Below, in pieces: positions 18,546-27,662 of a DNA stretch of 64,000 bases; within the stretch, counting starts at the first letter, position 1, and every line of letters starts with the position of its first letter. The notes beneath the pieces are model-generated. The model saw only the letters and a program-made list of their open reading frames with translations. It was not told where the DNA came from and made no database searches. Origin of the DNA: JBBEAM01 sp942491105 (GTDB lineage: Bacteria; Pseudomonadota; Alphaproteobacteria; Kiloniellales; DSM-21159); contig CALNZX010000012.1 in assembly GCA_942491105.1 (NCBI GenBank), positions 434,001 through 498,000 on the forward strand, written 5' to 3'. A program made the translations under genes and the position numbers.

Positions 18546-21331
18546 GCGAGAAAGCCAAGGGCCTCGCGGCCAAGCGCTCGCTTAGCAAGTATTACAACGC
18601 CTCGCAGCTGCGGGCGGACACCTGGAACCGCCTGAAACACGACGCTCAGCGCCTTGCCGAGATGCATCAGAGCAAGCGCGAGGCCGACAAGCTGAAGCGC
18701 GACGTCGAGGCTTCGCTCTCCCTTCTGCAGCCGATCGAAACCTACTGGGCCTTTCCCGGCCCCGAGGCCTTCCACGCCGTCGGCCGCTTGTTCGAGACCG
18801 GGGACTACGCCGGGCTGGAGACCATGGTGACGCGCATCGTGCGGGCGCTGGTCAGCCGCTCCTACCGCCGCCGTCACATCGCCCTGGACCTGCATGCCGA
18901 GAGCGAGGAGGAAGAGGACGAGGTTGATATCGTCTCCCAGTCGCTTGCCGGCAAGAAACGCGCGCGGCCCTATTTCGAGGTGCTGGTGGTCGACAGCCTT
19001 TCGGCCAATCAAGCCAAGTCGCTGCGCCACGGCCTGTCCTCCATGCGCCGCAGCGAGGACAGCTTCGCCTACGAGACGGTGATCGTCCCCTCCCTGGAGG
19101 ACAGCCTGATCGCCTGCCTGCTTAACCCGCAGATTCAGGCCGTGGTGATCCGCTACGATTTTCCGCTGAAGTCCGACAACGACCTGGAGCCGGTACAGCG
19201 CGAGCTCAACCGCTTCGACCCCGAAGTGCTCGAAGCGGCCGTGCCCTCGGAGCGCGCCATTCTGCTGGCCCGCCTGCTCGGCGAACTGCGGCCCGAGCTC
19301 GACGTCTATCTGGTCACCGACGAATCGGTGGAGGAGATGGCGGAGAAGGCGCCCGGCAACGTGCGCCGCATCTTCTATCAGCAGGAGGATTTCCTAGAAC
19401 TGCATCTCAATATTCTGCGCGGCCTGGAGAAGCGCTACCGCACGCCCTTCTTCTCCGCCCTGCGCGAATATTCCAAGCAGCCGACCGGCGTGTTCCACGC
19501 CATGCCGATCAGCCGCGGCAAGTCGATCGCCAAGTCCAACTGGATTCAGGACATGGGCGATTTCTATGGCTGGAACATCTTCCTCGCCGAAACCTCGGCG
19601 ACCTCCGGCGGGCTCGACTCCCTGCTCGATCCCCACGGGCCGATCAAGGAGGCCCAGGAACTGGCGGCGCGCGCCTTCCACGCCCAGCACACCTACTTCT
19701 CGACCAACGGCACCTCGACCTGCAACAAGATCGTGGTGCAGGCCCTGGTGCGCCCCGGCGACATCGTGCTGGTCGACCGCGACTGCCACAAATCGCACCA
19801 CTACGGCATGGTGCTGTCCGGCGCCGAGGTGGTCTATCTCGATTCCTATCCGCTCAACGACTACTCGATGTACGGCGCGGTGCCGCTGAAGGAGATCAAG
19901 CATCAGCTGCTCAAGCTGAAGGCCGCGGGCAAGATCGACCGGGTCAAGATGCTGCTGCTGACCAACTGCACCTTCGACGGCATGGTCTACAACGTCGAGC
20001 GGGTGATGGAGGAATGCCTGGCGATCAAGCCCGATCTGGTCTTCCTCTGGGACGAGGCCTGGTTCGCCTTCGCCTGCCTGGGCCCGGTCTACCGCCAGCG
20101 CACCGGCATGTGGACGGCGGGCCGGCTGCGCAAGCGCTACAAGTCGCCCGAGTACCGCGCGGCCTATGCCGACTGGAAGCAACAGCACGGCGCGGCCGGG
20201 GACGCGGAACTGCTCGAAACCCGGCTGATGCCCGATCCCGACAAGGTGCGTGTGCGCGTCTATACCACCCAATCCACGCACAAGACCCTGACCGCGCTAC
20301 GCCAGGGCTCGATGATTCACGTCCACGACCAGGACTTCAAACACAAGGTCGAGGACGCCTTCCACGAAGCTTATATGACCCACACCTCGACCTCGCCGAA
20401 CTATCAGATCGTCGCCTCGCTCGACGTCGGACGACGGCAGGTCGAGCTGGAGGGCTTCGAGCTGATCCAAAAGCAAGTCGAGATGGCGATGGCGCTGCGC
20501 GAGCACATTTCGACCCATCCGCTGCTGCAGAAGTACTTCCGCTTCCTCACGGTCAAGGACCTGATCCCCGAGGAGTACCGCCGTTCCGGCATCGAGGCCT
20601 ATTACGAGCCGGACAAGGGCTGGACCGAATTCTGGGAGGCTTGGGCGAACGACGAGTTCGTGCTCGATCCGACCCGGCTGACGCTCTATATCGGCCTCAC
20701 GGGGATCGACGGCGATACCTTCAAGAACCAGTATCTGATGGACAAGTACGGCATCCAGATCAACAAGACCTCGCGCAACACCGTGCTGTTCATGACCAAC
20801 ATCGGCACCACGCGCAGCTCCGTCGCCTACCTGATCGAGGTGCTGATCTCCATCGCCAACGAACTGGATGGCCGGCTCGAGGACATGTCGCGCGCGGAAC
20901 TGAAGGTGCAGGAGCGCAAGGTGCGCTCGCTGACCGAGGACCTGCCGCCGCTGCCCGACTTCAGCCGCTTCCACGAAGCCTTCCACCCCGAGGGCGGCAG
21001 CGACACCCCCGAAGGCGCGATCCGCGACGCCTTCTTCCTGGCCTATGACGAGGATGCCTGCGAGTACCTCAGCCTGGAGGACGGCGATATCGATACCGCC
21101 ATGGCGAGCGGCCGCGAGGTCGTGTCCTCGATGTTCATCATCCCCTATCCGCCGGGCTTTCCGATCCTGGTGCCGGGGCAGGTGGTGAGCGCCGAGATTC
21201 TCGCCTTCATGCGCGCCCTCGACGTCAAGGAGATCCACGGCTACCGCCCGGAGCTGGGCCTGCGGGTCTTTACCCAGGACGCGCTCGCCGCGCGCAGCGG
21301 CGCCCGAAAACCGACAAGGGCGGCGGAGTAA
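18542..21331 (+). CDS. Long Orn/Lys/Arg-type PLP decarboxylase homologue
   Basis: A fold-type I PLP enzyme of the bacterial basic amino acid decarboxylase family. Active-site features are NGTSTCNK, LVDRDCHKSHHYG, the DEAW motif (LWDEAWFAF) where LdcI has DSAW, and STHKTLTALRQGSM with the Schiff-base Lys581. At 929 residues it is about 200 longer than LdcI, SpeC or AdiA, mostly in an N-terminal part (about 1-310) with an acidic ESEEEEDEVD stretch. Substrate cannot be told from sequence. The ATP-grasp and C45 genes follow closely in the same direction, suggesting that the product amine is further conjugated. Confidence 0.85.
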   Translation: MSEKAKGLAAKRSLSKYYNASQLRADTWNRLKHDAQRLAEMHQSKREADKLKRDVEASLSLLQPIETYWAFPGPEAFHAVGRLFETGDYAGLETMVTRIVRALVSRSYRRRHIALDLHAESEEEEDEVDIVSQSLAGKKRARPYFEVLVVDSLSANQAKSLRHGLSSMRRSEDSFAYETVIVPSLEDSLIACLLNPQIQAVVIRYDFPLKSDNDLEPVQRELNRFDPEVLEAAVPSERAILLARLLGELRPELDVYLVTDESVEEMAEKAPGNVRRIFYQQEDFLELHLNILRGLEKRYRTPFFSALREYSKQPTGVFHAMPISRGKSIAKSNWIQDMGDFYGWNIFLAETSATSGGLDSLLDPHGPIKEAQELAARAFHAQHTYFSTNGTSTCNKIVVQALVRPGDIVLVDRDCHKSHHYGMVLSGAEVVYLDSYPLNDYSMYGAVPLKEIKHQLLKLKAAGKIDRVKMLLLTNCTFDGMVYNVERVMEECLAIKPDLVFLWDEAWFAFACLGPVYRQRTGMWTAGRLRKRYKSPEYRAAYADWKQQHGAAGDAELLETRLMPDPDKVRVRVYTTQSTHKTLTALRQGSMIHVHDQDFKHKVEDAFHEAYMTHTSTSPNYQIVASLDVGRRQVELEGFELIQKQVEMAMALREHISTHPLLQKYFRFLTVKDLIPEEYRRSGIEAYYEPDKGWTEFWEAWANDEFVLDPTRLTLYIGLTGIDGDTFKNQYLMDKYGIQINKTSRNTVLFMTNIGTTRSSVAYLIEVLISIANELDGRLEDMSRAELKVQERKVRSLTEDLPPLPDFSRFHEAFHPEGGSDTPEGAIRDAFFLAYDEDACEYLSLEDGDIDTAMASGREVVSSMFIIPYPPGFPILVPGQVVSAEILAFMRALDVKEIHGYRPELGLRVFTQDALAARSGARKPTRAAE

Positions 21332-21371
21332 CGCTTCGCCCGAAAACCGAAAGCAAGGGAGCAGGGACACC

Positions 21372-22847
21372 ATGGCAAAGTCGAGAAGGCGCAAACTGCG
21401 CGGCATATCCGACATCCGCCGCTACTTCCACCGCAACGAGACGCCGATCTATTTCATCTCGGCGACCAACTTCAATCTGCTCGGGATGGACGAGTGGGCG
21501 AAGAACTTCAAGTTCATCAATTATCTGGACTGCTACGACGGACGCCATCCCAACACCTTCATCCCCAGCCCGGCACCGCATCCCGAGTTCGAGTCCATCG
21601 AGGACATCAACAACTACCTGCTGCAGAACAAGGAAGTGCAGGACTACATCAAGGGCCGCGGCGGCAAGCCCAAGGCGGTGTTCCTGATGTTCGACCAGGA
21701 GACGGAAAAGCTCGCCAAGGAACTGGGCATGGATGTCTGGTTCCCCAAGGCGCGGTTGCGCAGCAAGCTCGACAACAAGATCGAAACCGTGCGCATCGGC
21801 AACAAGGCCGGGGTGCCCTCGGTACCCAATCTGCTGACCAAGCTGGAAAGCTACGAGGAGCTGCAGGAAAAGTGCAAGAAGGGCGGCCTGGGCAACGATC
21901 TGGTGCTGCAGTCGGCCTACGGCGATTCCGGCCACACCACCTTCTTCATTTCCAACGAGCGCGAGTGGAACCGCCACGCCGGGGAGATCGTCGGCCAGGG
22001 CGAGATCAAGGTGATGAAGCGGATCAACTGCCGCCAGGCGGCGGTCGAGGCCTGCACCACCAAGGCCGGAACCATCGTCGGACCGCTGATGACCGAGATC
22101 GTCGGCTTCAAGGAGCTGACGCCCTACAAGGGCGGCTGGGCCGGCAACGAGATCTTCGCCTCCTCCTTCACCCCGAAGATCCGGCAGAAGGCGCGCGACC
22201 TGACCTTCAAGTTCGGCGAGCAGCTGCGCAAGGAGGGCTATCGCGGCTACTTCGAACTCGACTTCCTGATCGACAAGAAAACCAACGATATCTGGCTTGG
22301 CGAGCTCAACCCGCGGGTCACCGGCGCCAGCTCGATGACCAACCACGCCGCCTTCGCCCACGCCGACGCGCCGCTGTTCCTGTTCCACCTGCTGGAGTTC
22401 AGCGGCGTCGACTTCGAGTTCGACGTCCATGACCTCAACGCCCGCTGGTCGGACGCGAAAAACATCGACAGCTGGAGCCAGCTGATCATCAAGCACACCG
22501 AGGACAGCGTCGATGTGATCACCCAGGCGCCGCAGTCGGGCATCTGGCACCTGAAGGCCGACGGCAGCGTCGAGTATGCCCGCTTCGACTATCATCGCCG
22601 CGCCGTGGAAAGCGAAAACGAGGCTTTCTTCCTGCGCATCGGCGGACCGGGCGATTTCCGCTACGAAGGCGCGGACCTGGGAATCCTGATCACGCGGGGG
22701 CGGCTGATGACCGACAGCTTCAAACTCAACGCCCGGGCCAAGGCCTGGATCTCCGGCATCCGCAACCAGTTCCAGGGCCGCCAGCTCGGCGGGATGTCCG
22801 CCGCCCCGCTGCCCGCGCCGCAGCCCGGATCCTTCAAGCTGCTATGA
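21372..22847 (+). CDS. ATP-grasp ligase of unknown substrate
   Basis: A 491-residue ATP-grasp fold protein. The central part has SAYGDSGHTTFFIS (phosphate-loop region), KVMKRINCRQAAVEAC and, near residues 295-316, ELDFLIDKK followed by LGELNPRVTGASSMT. The E-x-NPR site binds metal and ATP. There is no biotin carboxyl carrier domain or lysine motif nearby, so a biotin carboxylase name would mislead. A carboxylate-amine ligase is more likely. It starts 40 bp after the decarboxylase stop with AAGGGAGCAGGG as ribosome site. Substrate unknown. Confidence 0.8.
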   Translation: MAKSRRRKLRGISDIRRYFHRNETPIYFISATNFNLLGMDEWAKNFKFINYLDCYDGRHPNTFIPSPAPHPEFESIEDINNYLLQNKEVQDYIKGRGGKPKAVFLMFDQETEKLAKELGMDVWFPKARLRSKLDNKIETVRIGNKAGVPSVPNLLTKLESYEELQEKCKKGGLGNDLVLQSAYGDSGHTTFFISNEREWNRHAGEIVGQGEIKVMKRINCRQAAVEACTTKAGTIVGPLMTEIVGFKELTPYKGGWAGNEIFASSFTPKIRQKARDLTFKFGEQLRKEGYRGYFELDFLIDKKTNDIWLGELNPRVTGASSMTNHAAFAHADAPLFLFHLLEFSGVDFEFDVHDLNARWSDAKNIDSWSQLIIKHTEDSVDVITQAPQSGIWHLKADGSVEYARFDYHRRAVESENEAFFLRIGGPGDFRYEGADLGILITRGRLMTDSFKLNARAKAWISGIRNQFQGRQLGGMSAAPLPAPQPGSFKLL

Positions 22848-22877
22848 CCCGATCCGGCCGATGACCCCGGCGCGCCG

Positions 22878-23879
22878 ATGGAACTGACCTTCGCTTCGGT
22901 CGACGAAACGGCGCCCGGCGAAAAATGGCGCGGCCTCTATGCGCGCCACTGGCCGGCCTACCGGCGCTGGTTCCTCTCCGAAGGAATCGGCGCGCGGCCG
23001 ACCTACTCCGTGGCGCGCCGACAGCTCAAGGCGCACATGCCCGAGATTCTGCCGACCTACGACCGGCTCTGCGCGCTGGCCGGCGGCGAGGATCTGACGG
23101 CGCGGATGATGGCTCTCTACCGGCCTCCGGCCTATCTGACCGGCTGCAGCCAGGTGGTCTGGCCGGGCAGCGAACCCCTGCTGATCCGCAACTACGACTA
23201 CGCGCCGGGGCTGTGCGAGGGCGTGATCCTGCGCTCCTGCTGGAACGGGCGCGTGGTGATCGCCATGCTCGATTGCCTCTGGGGCGCGCTCGACGGCATC
23301 AACGACGCCGGGCTGGCGATCAGCCTGACCTTCGGCGGGCGGCGGGTGGTCGGCGACGGCTTCGGCGTGCCCATCATCCTGCGCTACATCCTGGAATTCT
23401 GCGAGACCACCAAGCAGGCCGAGGCGGCCCTGAAGCGCATCCCCTGTCACATGGCCTACAACGTCACCGCGGTGGACAAGACCGGGCGCTTCATCACCGC
23501 CTATCTGGCGCCCGACCGGGAACCCCAGGTCACGCAGATTCCCATCGCCGCCAATCACCAGGGGCGCATCGACTGGTACAACTACGCCCGCGCCACGGCG
23601 ACGGTGCAGCGCGAGCGCTTTTTGTTTTTCCGTCTGCGCGAGGAAGGGATGACGGCGGACAAGCTGATCGGCTGCTTCTTCCGCCGGCCGCTCTATACCA
23701 CGGCCTACGAGAACGGCTTCGGCACGCTCTACACCTCGGTCTACAGTCCTGCCGAAGGCCGGGCACGCTACCTCTGGCCCGACGGCAGCCTGGACCACGG
23801 CCTGGCCAATTTCCGCGAAGGCGCGCATGTCCAGCGCTTCGCCCCGACAATCGAGGCGGGCGGCACCCTCGGCTCGTGA
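22878..23879 (+). CDS. C45-family autoproteolytic acyltransferase/amidase (Ntn hydrolase)
   Basis: A 333-residue protein of the acyl-CoA:6-aminopenicillanate acyltransferase-like C45 family. The self-cleavage site is Gly-Cys at YLTGCSQVVW, so Cys90 would be the N-terminal nucleophile of the beta chain (90-333), followed by LLIRNYDYAPG. GINDAGLAISLTFGG and AYNVTAVDKTGRF are also typical. Members hydrolyse or transfer amide-linked acyl groups; penicillin chemistry is not implied. It lies 30 bp after the ATP-grasp gene and converges with the mttB3 gene, 9 bp apart. Confidence 0.82.
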   Translation: MELTFASVDETAPGEKWRGLYARHWPAYRRWFLSEGIGARPTYSVARRQLKAHMPEILPTYDRLCALAGGEDLTARMMALYRPPAYLTGCSQVVWPGSEPLLIRNYDYAPGLCEGVILRSCWNGRVVIAMLDCLWGALDGINDAGLAISLTFGGRRVVGDGFGVPIILRYILEFCETTKQAEAALKRIPCHMAYNVTAVDKTGRFITAYLAPDREPQVTQIPIAANHQGRIDWYNYARATATVQRERFLFFRLREEGMTADKLIGCFFRRPLYTTAYENGFGTLYTSVYSPAEGRARYLWPDGSLDHGLANFREGAHVQRFAPTIEAGGTLGS

Positions 23880-23888
23880 CGCCGCGGC

Positions 23889-25442
23889 CTAGGCCGCCGA
23901 CTGCCCGGCGAAGGGCGCGCGCATCTCCTCCTCGGGCAGCAGGATGTTGAAGTGCTTGCGCAGCTCGCGCTCCTGCTCGGCCGGGATGACCTGCGGCCAG
24001 TGCCCGGCCAGCACCTGCTTCGCCTTCTCCACCGCCACGGCGCGCAGATCGAGGCCGCCGGCCTCCTGCCAGTCGTCGCGCGAGCGCCGGTCGAGGATTT
24101 CCGGGTAGAGATACTCGCTGTTCATTATCCCCAGGGTGTGGGCGTGGCCCAGGTAGTGGCCGACCCCGCGGCAGACATCGTCGATCACCTCGATGGCCAG
24201 GGATTCCTCGCTGACCTCGATCCCCTTGACCATGCGCATCACCGCGCCGTTGAGATCGTTGTCGATCACGAACTGCTCGTAGGCGACGGTCAGCAGGGAT
24301 TCCAGAAAACCCGCCGAGTGATGGATGTAGTTGGCCCCCGACAACGCGGCGGCCGTGGTAGTGAGGCCTTTCTCGAAACCGGCCTGGGCGTCGGGGACCT
24401 TGGAATCGGAGATGCCGCTGGAGTTGTAGATCGGAATATCCAGGTGCTGGGCGATCTGGGCGCAGGCGGCGTTGAGCAGCGCGAACTCCGCCGAACCGCC
24501 GGTGAAGGCGCCGCTGCGCAGATCGGCCTGGGCCGGCACGCAGCCGAGGATCACCGGATAGCCGGGCTTCCTCAAGTTGACGTAGACGATGCCGGAAAGC
24601 TGCTCGGCCATGATCTGCACCAGGGTGCCAGCCAGCGAGGCCGGCGAGGTCGCCCCGGCCTGGGGCGCCGAGGAGATCACCACCGGCATGTCGTGGTCGA
24701 TGATGGCGTCGAGAATCTCAACGGTCTCCGTGGCGTAGCGCAGCGGACTGACCGTCCAGCAGGCGGTGAAGGACATCACCGGCCGGGCGTCGAAGGCCTC
24801 CTTGCCGCCGGCCAGGATATCGCCCATACGGCGCAGCTCGGGCAGGCTTTCCGGCAGGTAGGCATTGGCCATGACGTGCTTGGGCGTCGCCGCGAGGCAG
24901 GCATAGAACTGATTGACGTCGATCTCCTCGTTGGCGAGATCGCGGGCGACCACGGGACGCATATAGAAGTGAACGTGGTCCAGGGTGTCGACCAAGCGGC
25001 CGATATGGAAGTTGTCGGAGAGGCGGGTCGGCCGCACCTTGCCGTCGAGATCGAGGATCTTGACCGCTTGGCCGCCGGTGCCGAGATAGACCCGCTTGCC
25101 GCCAAGCCGCAGGTCGTGCGTCTCACTGCCGCGCCCGGCGAGCAACACTTCCCTGGCCGCCGTCTGGCGCGCTTCGTCGATCAGCTTGGCCGGGATATAG
25201 ACCCGGTTGCGCTCCGGCTCGATCCGGCAGCCGGCCTTGGCGAAGACCTCGCGGCAGGGACTCTCGTGCACCTCGATGCCGGTGCGCTCCAGCACCTCGT
25301 AGGCGGCATCGAGGATGCGCTCGACTTGAGCCTGGCCCAAAGGACGGTACTGGCCGCCTTCCAAACCTCCCGGCGCGACGTCCCGGGCCGTGGGGGCATC
25401 GTTCCTCTGGGTTCGCATTTCGCGGCCGCGGCGCCTGGCCAT
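23889..25442 (-). CDS. MttB-family methyltransferase without pyrrolysine (paralogue 3)
   Basis: A 517-residue COG5598 member, more divergent than paralogues 1 and 2: YINLRKPGY-type middle (IVYVNLRKPGYPVILG), SGISDSKVPDAQAGFEKG, NYIHHSAGFLESLL and DVCRGVGHYLGHAHT in place of GPGGHFFG. There is no amber codon. It follows a DadA-like FAD oxidoreductase by 115 bp on the same strand, so an N-methyl amino acid or betaine that is both demethylated and oxidised is a reasonable guess. The N-terminus is Arg-rich but shorter than in the others. No corrinoid gene is adjacent. Confidence 0.85.
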   Translation of the reverse strand: MARRRGREMRTQRNDAPTARDVAPGGLEGGQYRPLGQAQVERILDAAYEVLERTGIEVHESPCREVFAKAGCRIEPERNRVYIPAKLIDEARQTAAREVLLAGRGSETHDLRLGGKRVYLGTGGQAVKILDLDGKVRPTRLSDNFHIGRLVDTLDHVHFYMRPVVARDLANEEIDVNQFYACLAATPKHVMANAYLPESLPELRRMGDILAGGKEAFDARPVMSFTACWTVSPLRYATETVEILDAIIDHDMPVVISSAPQAGATSPASLAGTLVQIMAEQLSGIVYVNLRKPGYPVILGCVPAQADLRSGAFTGGSAEFALLNAACAQIAQHLDIPIYNSSGISDSKVPDAQAGFEKGLTTTAAALSGANYIHHSAGFLESLLTVAYEQFVIDNDLNGAVMRMVKGIEVSEESLAIEVIDDVCRGVGHYLGHAHTLGIMNSEYLYPEILDRRSRDDWQEAGGLDLRAVAVEKAKQVLAGHWPQVIPAEQERELRKHFNILLPEEEMRAPFAGQSAA

Positions 25443-25557
25443 CCGTCTCTCCTCGGTCTTGCAGCGTTAAACCTGCGCCGAGTCTTGCCGATTGGCCGGC
25501 CAACGTTTTCCTCAAACCGACCAGCGCTGTTCTCTGCGTCCCGAGGCTGCCGCTGCC

Positions 25558-26814
25558 CTACTGCATGGAACGGGTGACGGTCATCCCCTCCAGCGGAATC
25601 GCGGCTTGCTTGCCGGCGATCAAATCCGCGGTGATCCGCGCCGAGCCGTGGGACATGGTCCAGCCCATGTGGCCCTGGCCGCTGTTGACGTAGAGATTGC
25701 CATAGCGGGTCTGACCGAAGATCGGTGTGCCCTCGGGCGTCATCGGCCGCAGCCCCGCCCAGTGCTCGGCCCGTTCGTAGTCGGCGCCATCGGCATAGAG
25801 CTCCTTGGTAACGGCGAGCATGTGATCGAAGTCGGCGGGCTTGTGGCTGGTGTCGTAACCGGCGAACTCCGCCGTCGCGGTCACCCGGATGCGATCGCCC
25901 AGCGGCGCGATGGCGACCAGGTTTTCCTCGTCGACGGCGCCCAGGCTCGGCGCGCCCCGGTGGTTGCCGATGGGAATCGTCATGGAATAGCCCTTAACCG
26001 GGTAGATCGGCAGTTGGATACCGAGCGGCCGGGCCAGGATGGGGCTGTGGTTGCCCAGACTGAGGACATAGGCATCGGCCTGAACCTCGCCTCGATCGGT
26101 CTTAACCCCGGACAGCCGGCCGTTCTCGGCACGCAGCTTTTCGACCTGGGTGTTGAAGCGGAACTCCACGCCCTGGGCGGCGCAGTGCTGCGCCAGCGCC
26201 GTGGTGAACTTATGGCAATCGCCGGTCTCGTCGCTGGGGCAGTAGATGCCGCCGGCGATCTTGCCTCCGGCCCCGGCCAGCGCGGGCTCGCGAGTCAAGA
26301 GCGCGTCGCGGTCCAGAACTTCCAGTTCCTGCCCGTCGTCGGCGAGAATCTGCATATGGGCGACCCCGGCGGCCAGGGTTTCTTCGCTGCGGTAGAAATA
26401 CAGCAGGCCCTTGGCGATCCGGTCGTAATCGAGGGTCACCTCCTCCAGGGTCTCGTGCAGCACCGCTTGCGAATAGACGCAGAGGGCATGCTTGCGCAGG
26501 GTGTTGCGCCTGGCCCGCTCCGCCGTGCATTGCCGCAGGAATTTCCAGGACCAGGACCACAGCCGGGGATCGGCGGAGGGCCGGAAACGCAGCGCCTGAT
26601 CGCGCATCACCAGGGATTTCAGCAGGATCATCGGCGCCTTGGGCGAGGACCAGGCGAAGGCGTGGCCCGGCGCGACCATCCCGGCGTTGCCCCAGGAGGT
26701 TTCCAGCGCGGCCCCCGCGCCCTTTTCGATCACCACGACCTCATGGCCGTCCTTCATCAACTGATAGGCCGTGGTTACCCCGACCACGCCACCGCCCAGA
26801 ATCGCGACCCGCAT
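25558..26814 (-). CDS. DadA-like FAD-dependent amino acid oxidoreductase
   Basis: A 418-residue DAO-family flavoprotein. It opens with the FAD-binding GGGVVGVTTAYQLM and ends with AGLRPMTPEGTPIFG and VNSGQGHMGWTMSHGSA, as in the D-amino acid dehydrogenase small subunit. Length matches DadA (about 416-432). Oxidation of D-amino acids or of secondary N-methylated amino acids are both compatible. It is the first gene of a two-gene unit with mttB3, which favours an N-methylated substrate; that is inference. No signal peptide is seen; DadA proteins associate with the inner membrane. Confidence 0.83.
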   Translation of the reverse strand: MRVAILGGGVVGVTTAYQLMKDGHEVVVIEKGAGAALETSWGNAGMVAPGHAFAWSSPKAPMILLKSLVMRDQALRFRPSADPRLWSWSWKFLRQCTAERARRNTLRKHALCVYSQAVLHETLEEVTLDYDRIAKGLLYFYRSEETLAAGVAHMQILADDGQELEVLDRDALLTREPALAGAGGKIAGGIYCPSDETGDCHKFTTALAQHCAAQGVEFRFNTQVEKLRAENGRLSGVKTDRGEVQADAYVLSLGNHSPILARPLGIQLPIYPVKGYSMTIPIGNHRGAPSLGAVDEENLVAIAPLGDRIRVTATAEFAGYDTSHKPADFDHMLAVTKELYADGADYERAEHWAGLRPMTPEGTPIFGQTRYGNLYVNSGQGHMGWTMSHGSARITADLIAGKQAAIPLEGMTVTRSMQ

Positions 26815-26945
26815 TGCCTCTTACCTCCGCGCCATTCGACGAACCGCGGTCAGGATAGCGCCTCGCCCGGACTTTGCCATTGCGCAAGCGCCGTAAGCCG
26901 CCGGAAAAGCGGGAGAAAGCGCGCCAAAGCCACTGGGGAAAGTCA

Positions 26946-26973
26946 TTGACTTGGCGCTTTGCCTGCGTATATT
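26946..26973 (+). promoter_or_regulatory. Sigma70-type promoter for rplU-rpmA
   Basis: TTGACT, a 16-bp spacer and TATATT closely match the housekeeping consensus. They lie about 138 bp upstream of the rplU ATG, in the 296-bp gap between the divergent DadA-like gene and rplU. The long leader holds GC-rich inverted segments (for example CCCCTTGAGGGATCCCC near 27040), which may have a role in ribosomal protein control. Confidence 0.65.
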
Positions 26974-27110
26974 TCCGCCTCCCCGTGAAGCAGCGTCTTT
27001 GCGGGGCCTGTTTGAACGCGCTGTCCGAGGTTCCGATCCCCTTGAGGGATCCCCGAAAGCCCGGTTTTCCGGCACCGTAGGGCGCGGCAAAGAAGAAAGA
27101 GAGACGTGAC

Positions 27111-27656
27111 ATGTTCGCGATCGTGAAGACTGGCGGCAAGCAATATAGGGTCGCCGAGAACGACGTTATCGTCGTGGAGCGCCTGGGCGGCGAAGCGGGC
27201 GACAGTGTCGCCTTCGAAGACGTTCTGATGGTTGGCGACGGCGACAAGCTCGAGACTGGATCGCCCTTGGTTTCCGGCGCCACCGTGGCCGGCGAGATCC
27301 TGGAGCAGGCGCGCGGCGACAAGATCCTGATCTTCAAGAAAAAGCGCCGCAAGAATTACCGCCGCACCCGCGGCCATCGTCAGGACCTCTCCGTGGTGCG
27401 GATCACCGAGATTCTGACTGGCGGCAAGAAGCCGACGGGCAAGAAGGCGGCCAAGAAGGCCAAGACCGAGGACAAGCCCGCAGAGGCGAAGACCGAGGCG
27501 AAGACCGAGGCGAAGACCGAAACCAAGGCCGCGCCGAAGAAGACCGAGGCCAAGAAGGCCCCGGCGAAGAAGGCGGAAGCCAAATCCGATGGCGCCAAGA
27601 AGGCGCCGGCCAAGAAAACGGCAGCCAAGAAGGCTGACGACGGCAAGAAGGAGTAG
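27111..27656 (+). CDS. rplU: Large ribosomal subunit protein bL21 with long Lys/Ala-rich tail
   Basis: Residues 1-103 are a standard bL21 (MFAIVKTGGKQYRV start, KKRRKNYRRTRGHRQ near the end). An extra tail of about 78 residues follows, built almost only from Lys, Ala, Glu, Thr and Pro with repeated KTEAKTEA and KKAPAKK units. Typical L21 is 103 residues. The tail is probably disordered and RNA-binding, and its repeats could also vary in length by slippage. Followed after 6 bp by rpmA. Confidence 0.95.
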   Translation: MFAIVKTGGKQYRVAENDVIVVERLGGEAGDSVAFEDVLMVGDGDKLETGSPLVSGATVAGEILEQARGDKILIFKKKRRKNYRRTRGHRQDLSVVRITEILTGGKKPTGKKAAKKAKTEDKPAEAKTEAKTEAKTETKAAPKKTEAKKAPAKKAEAKSDGAKKAPAKKTAAKKADDGKKE

Positions 27657-27662
27657 CACGCG

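Noticed and set aside
21300..21360. Short direct repeat (CGCCCGAAAACCGA) at the end of the decarboxylase gene and in the following spacer
   Set aside because: Only two 14-bp copies; probably a small local duplication without function.
21372..22847. Biotin carboxylase
   Set aside because: The fold is ATP-grasp, but there is no biotin carrier partner or carboxyltransferase gene and the context points to a ligase.
14661..25442. Pyrrolysine-containing MttB
   Set aside because: None of the three MttB frames contains an internal amber codon and no pylTSBCD genes are present, so all are the non-pyrrolysine type.
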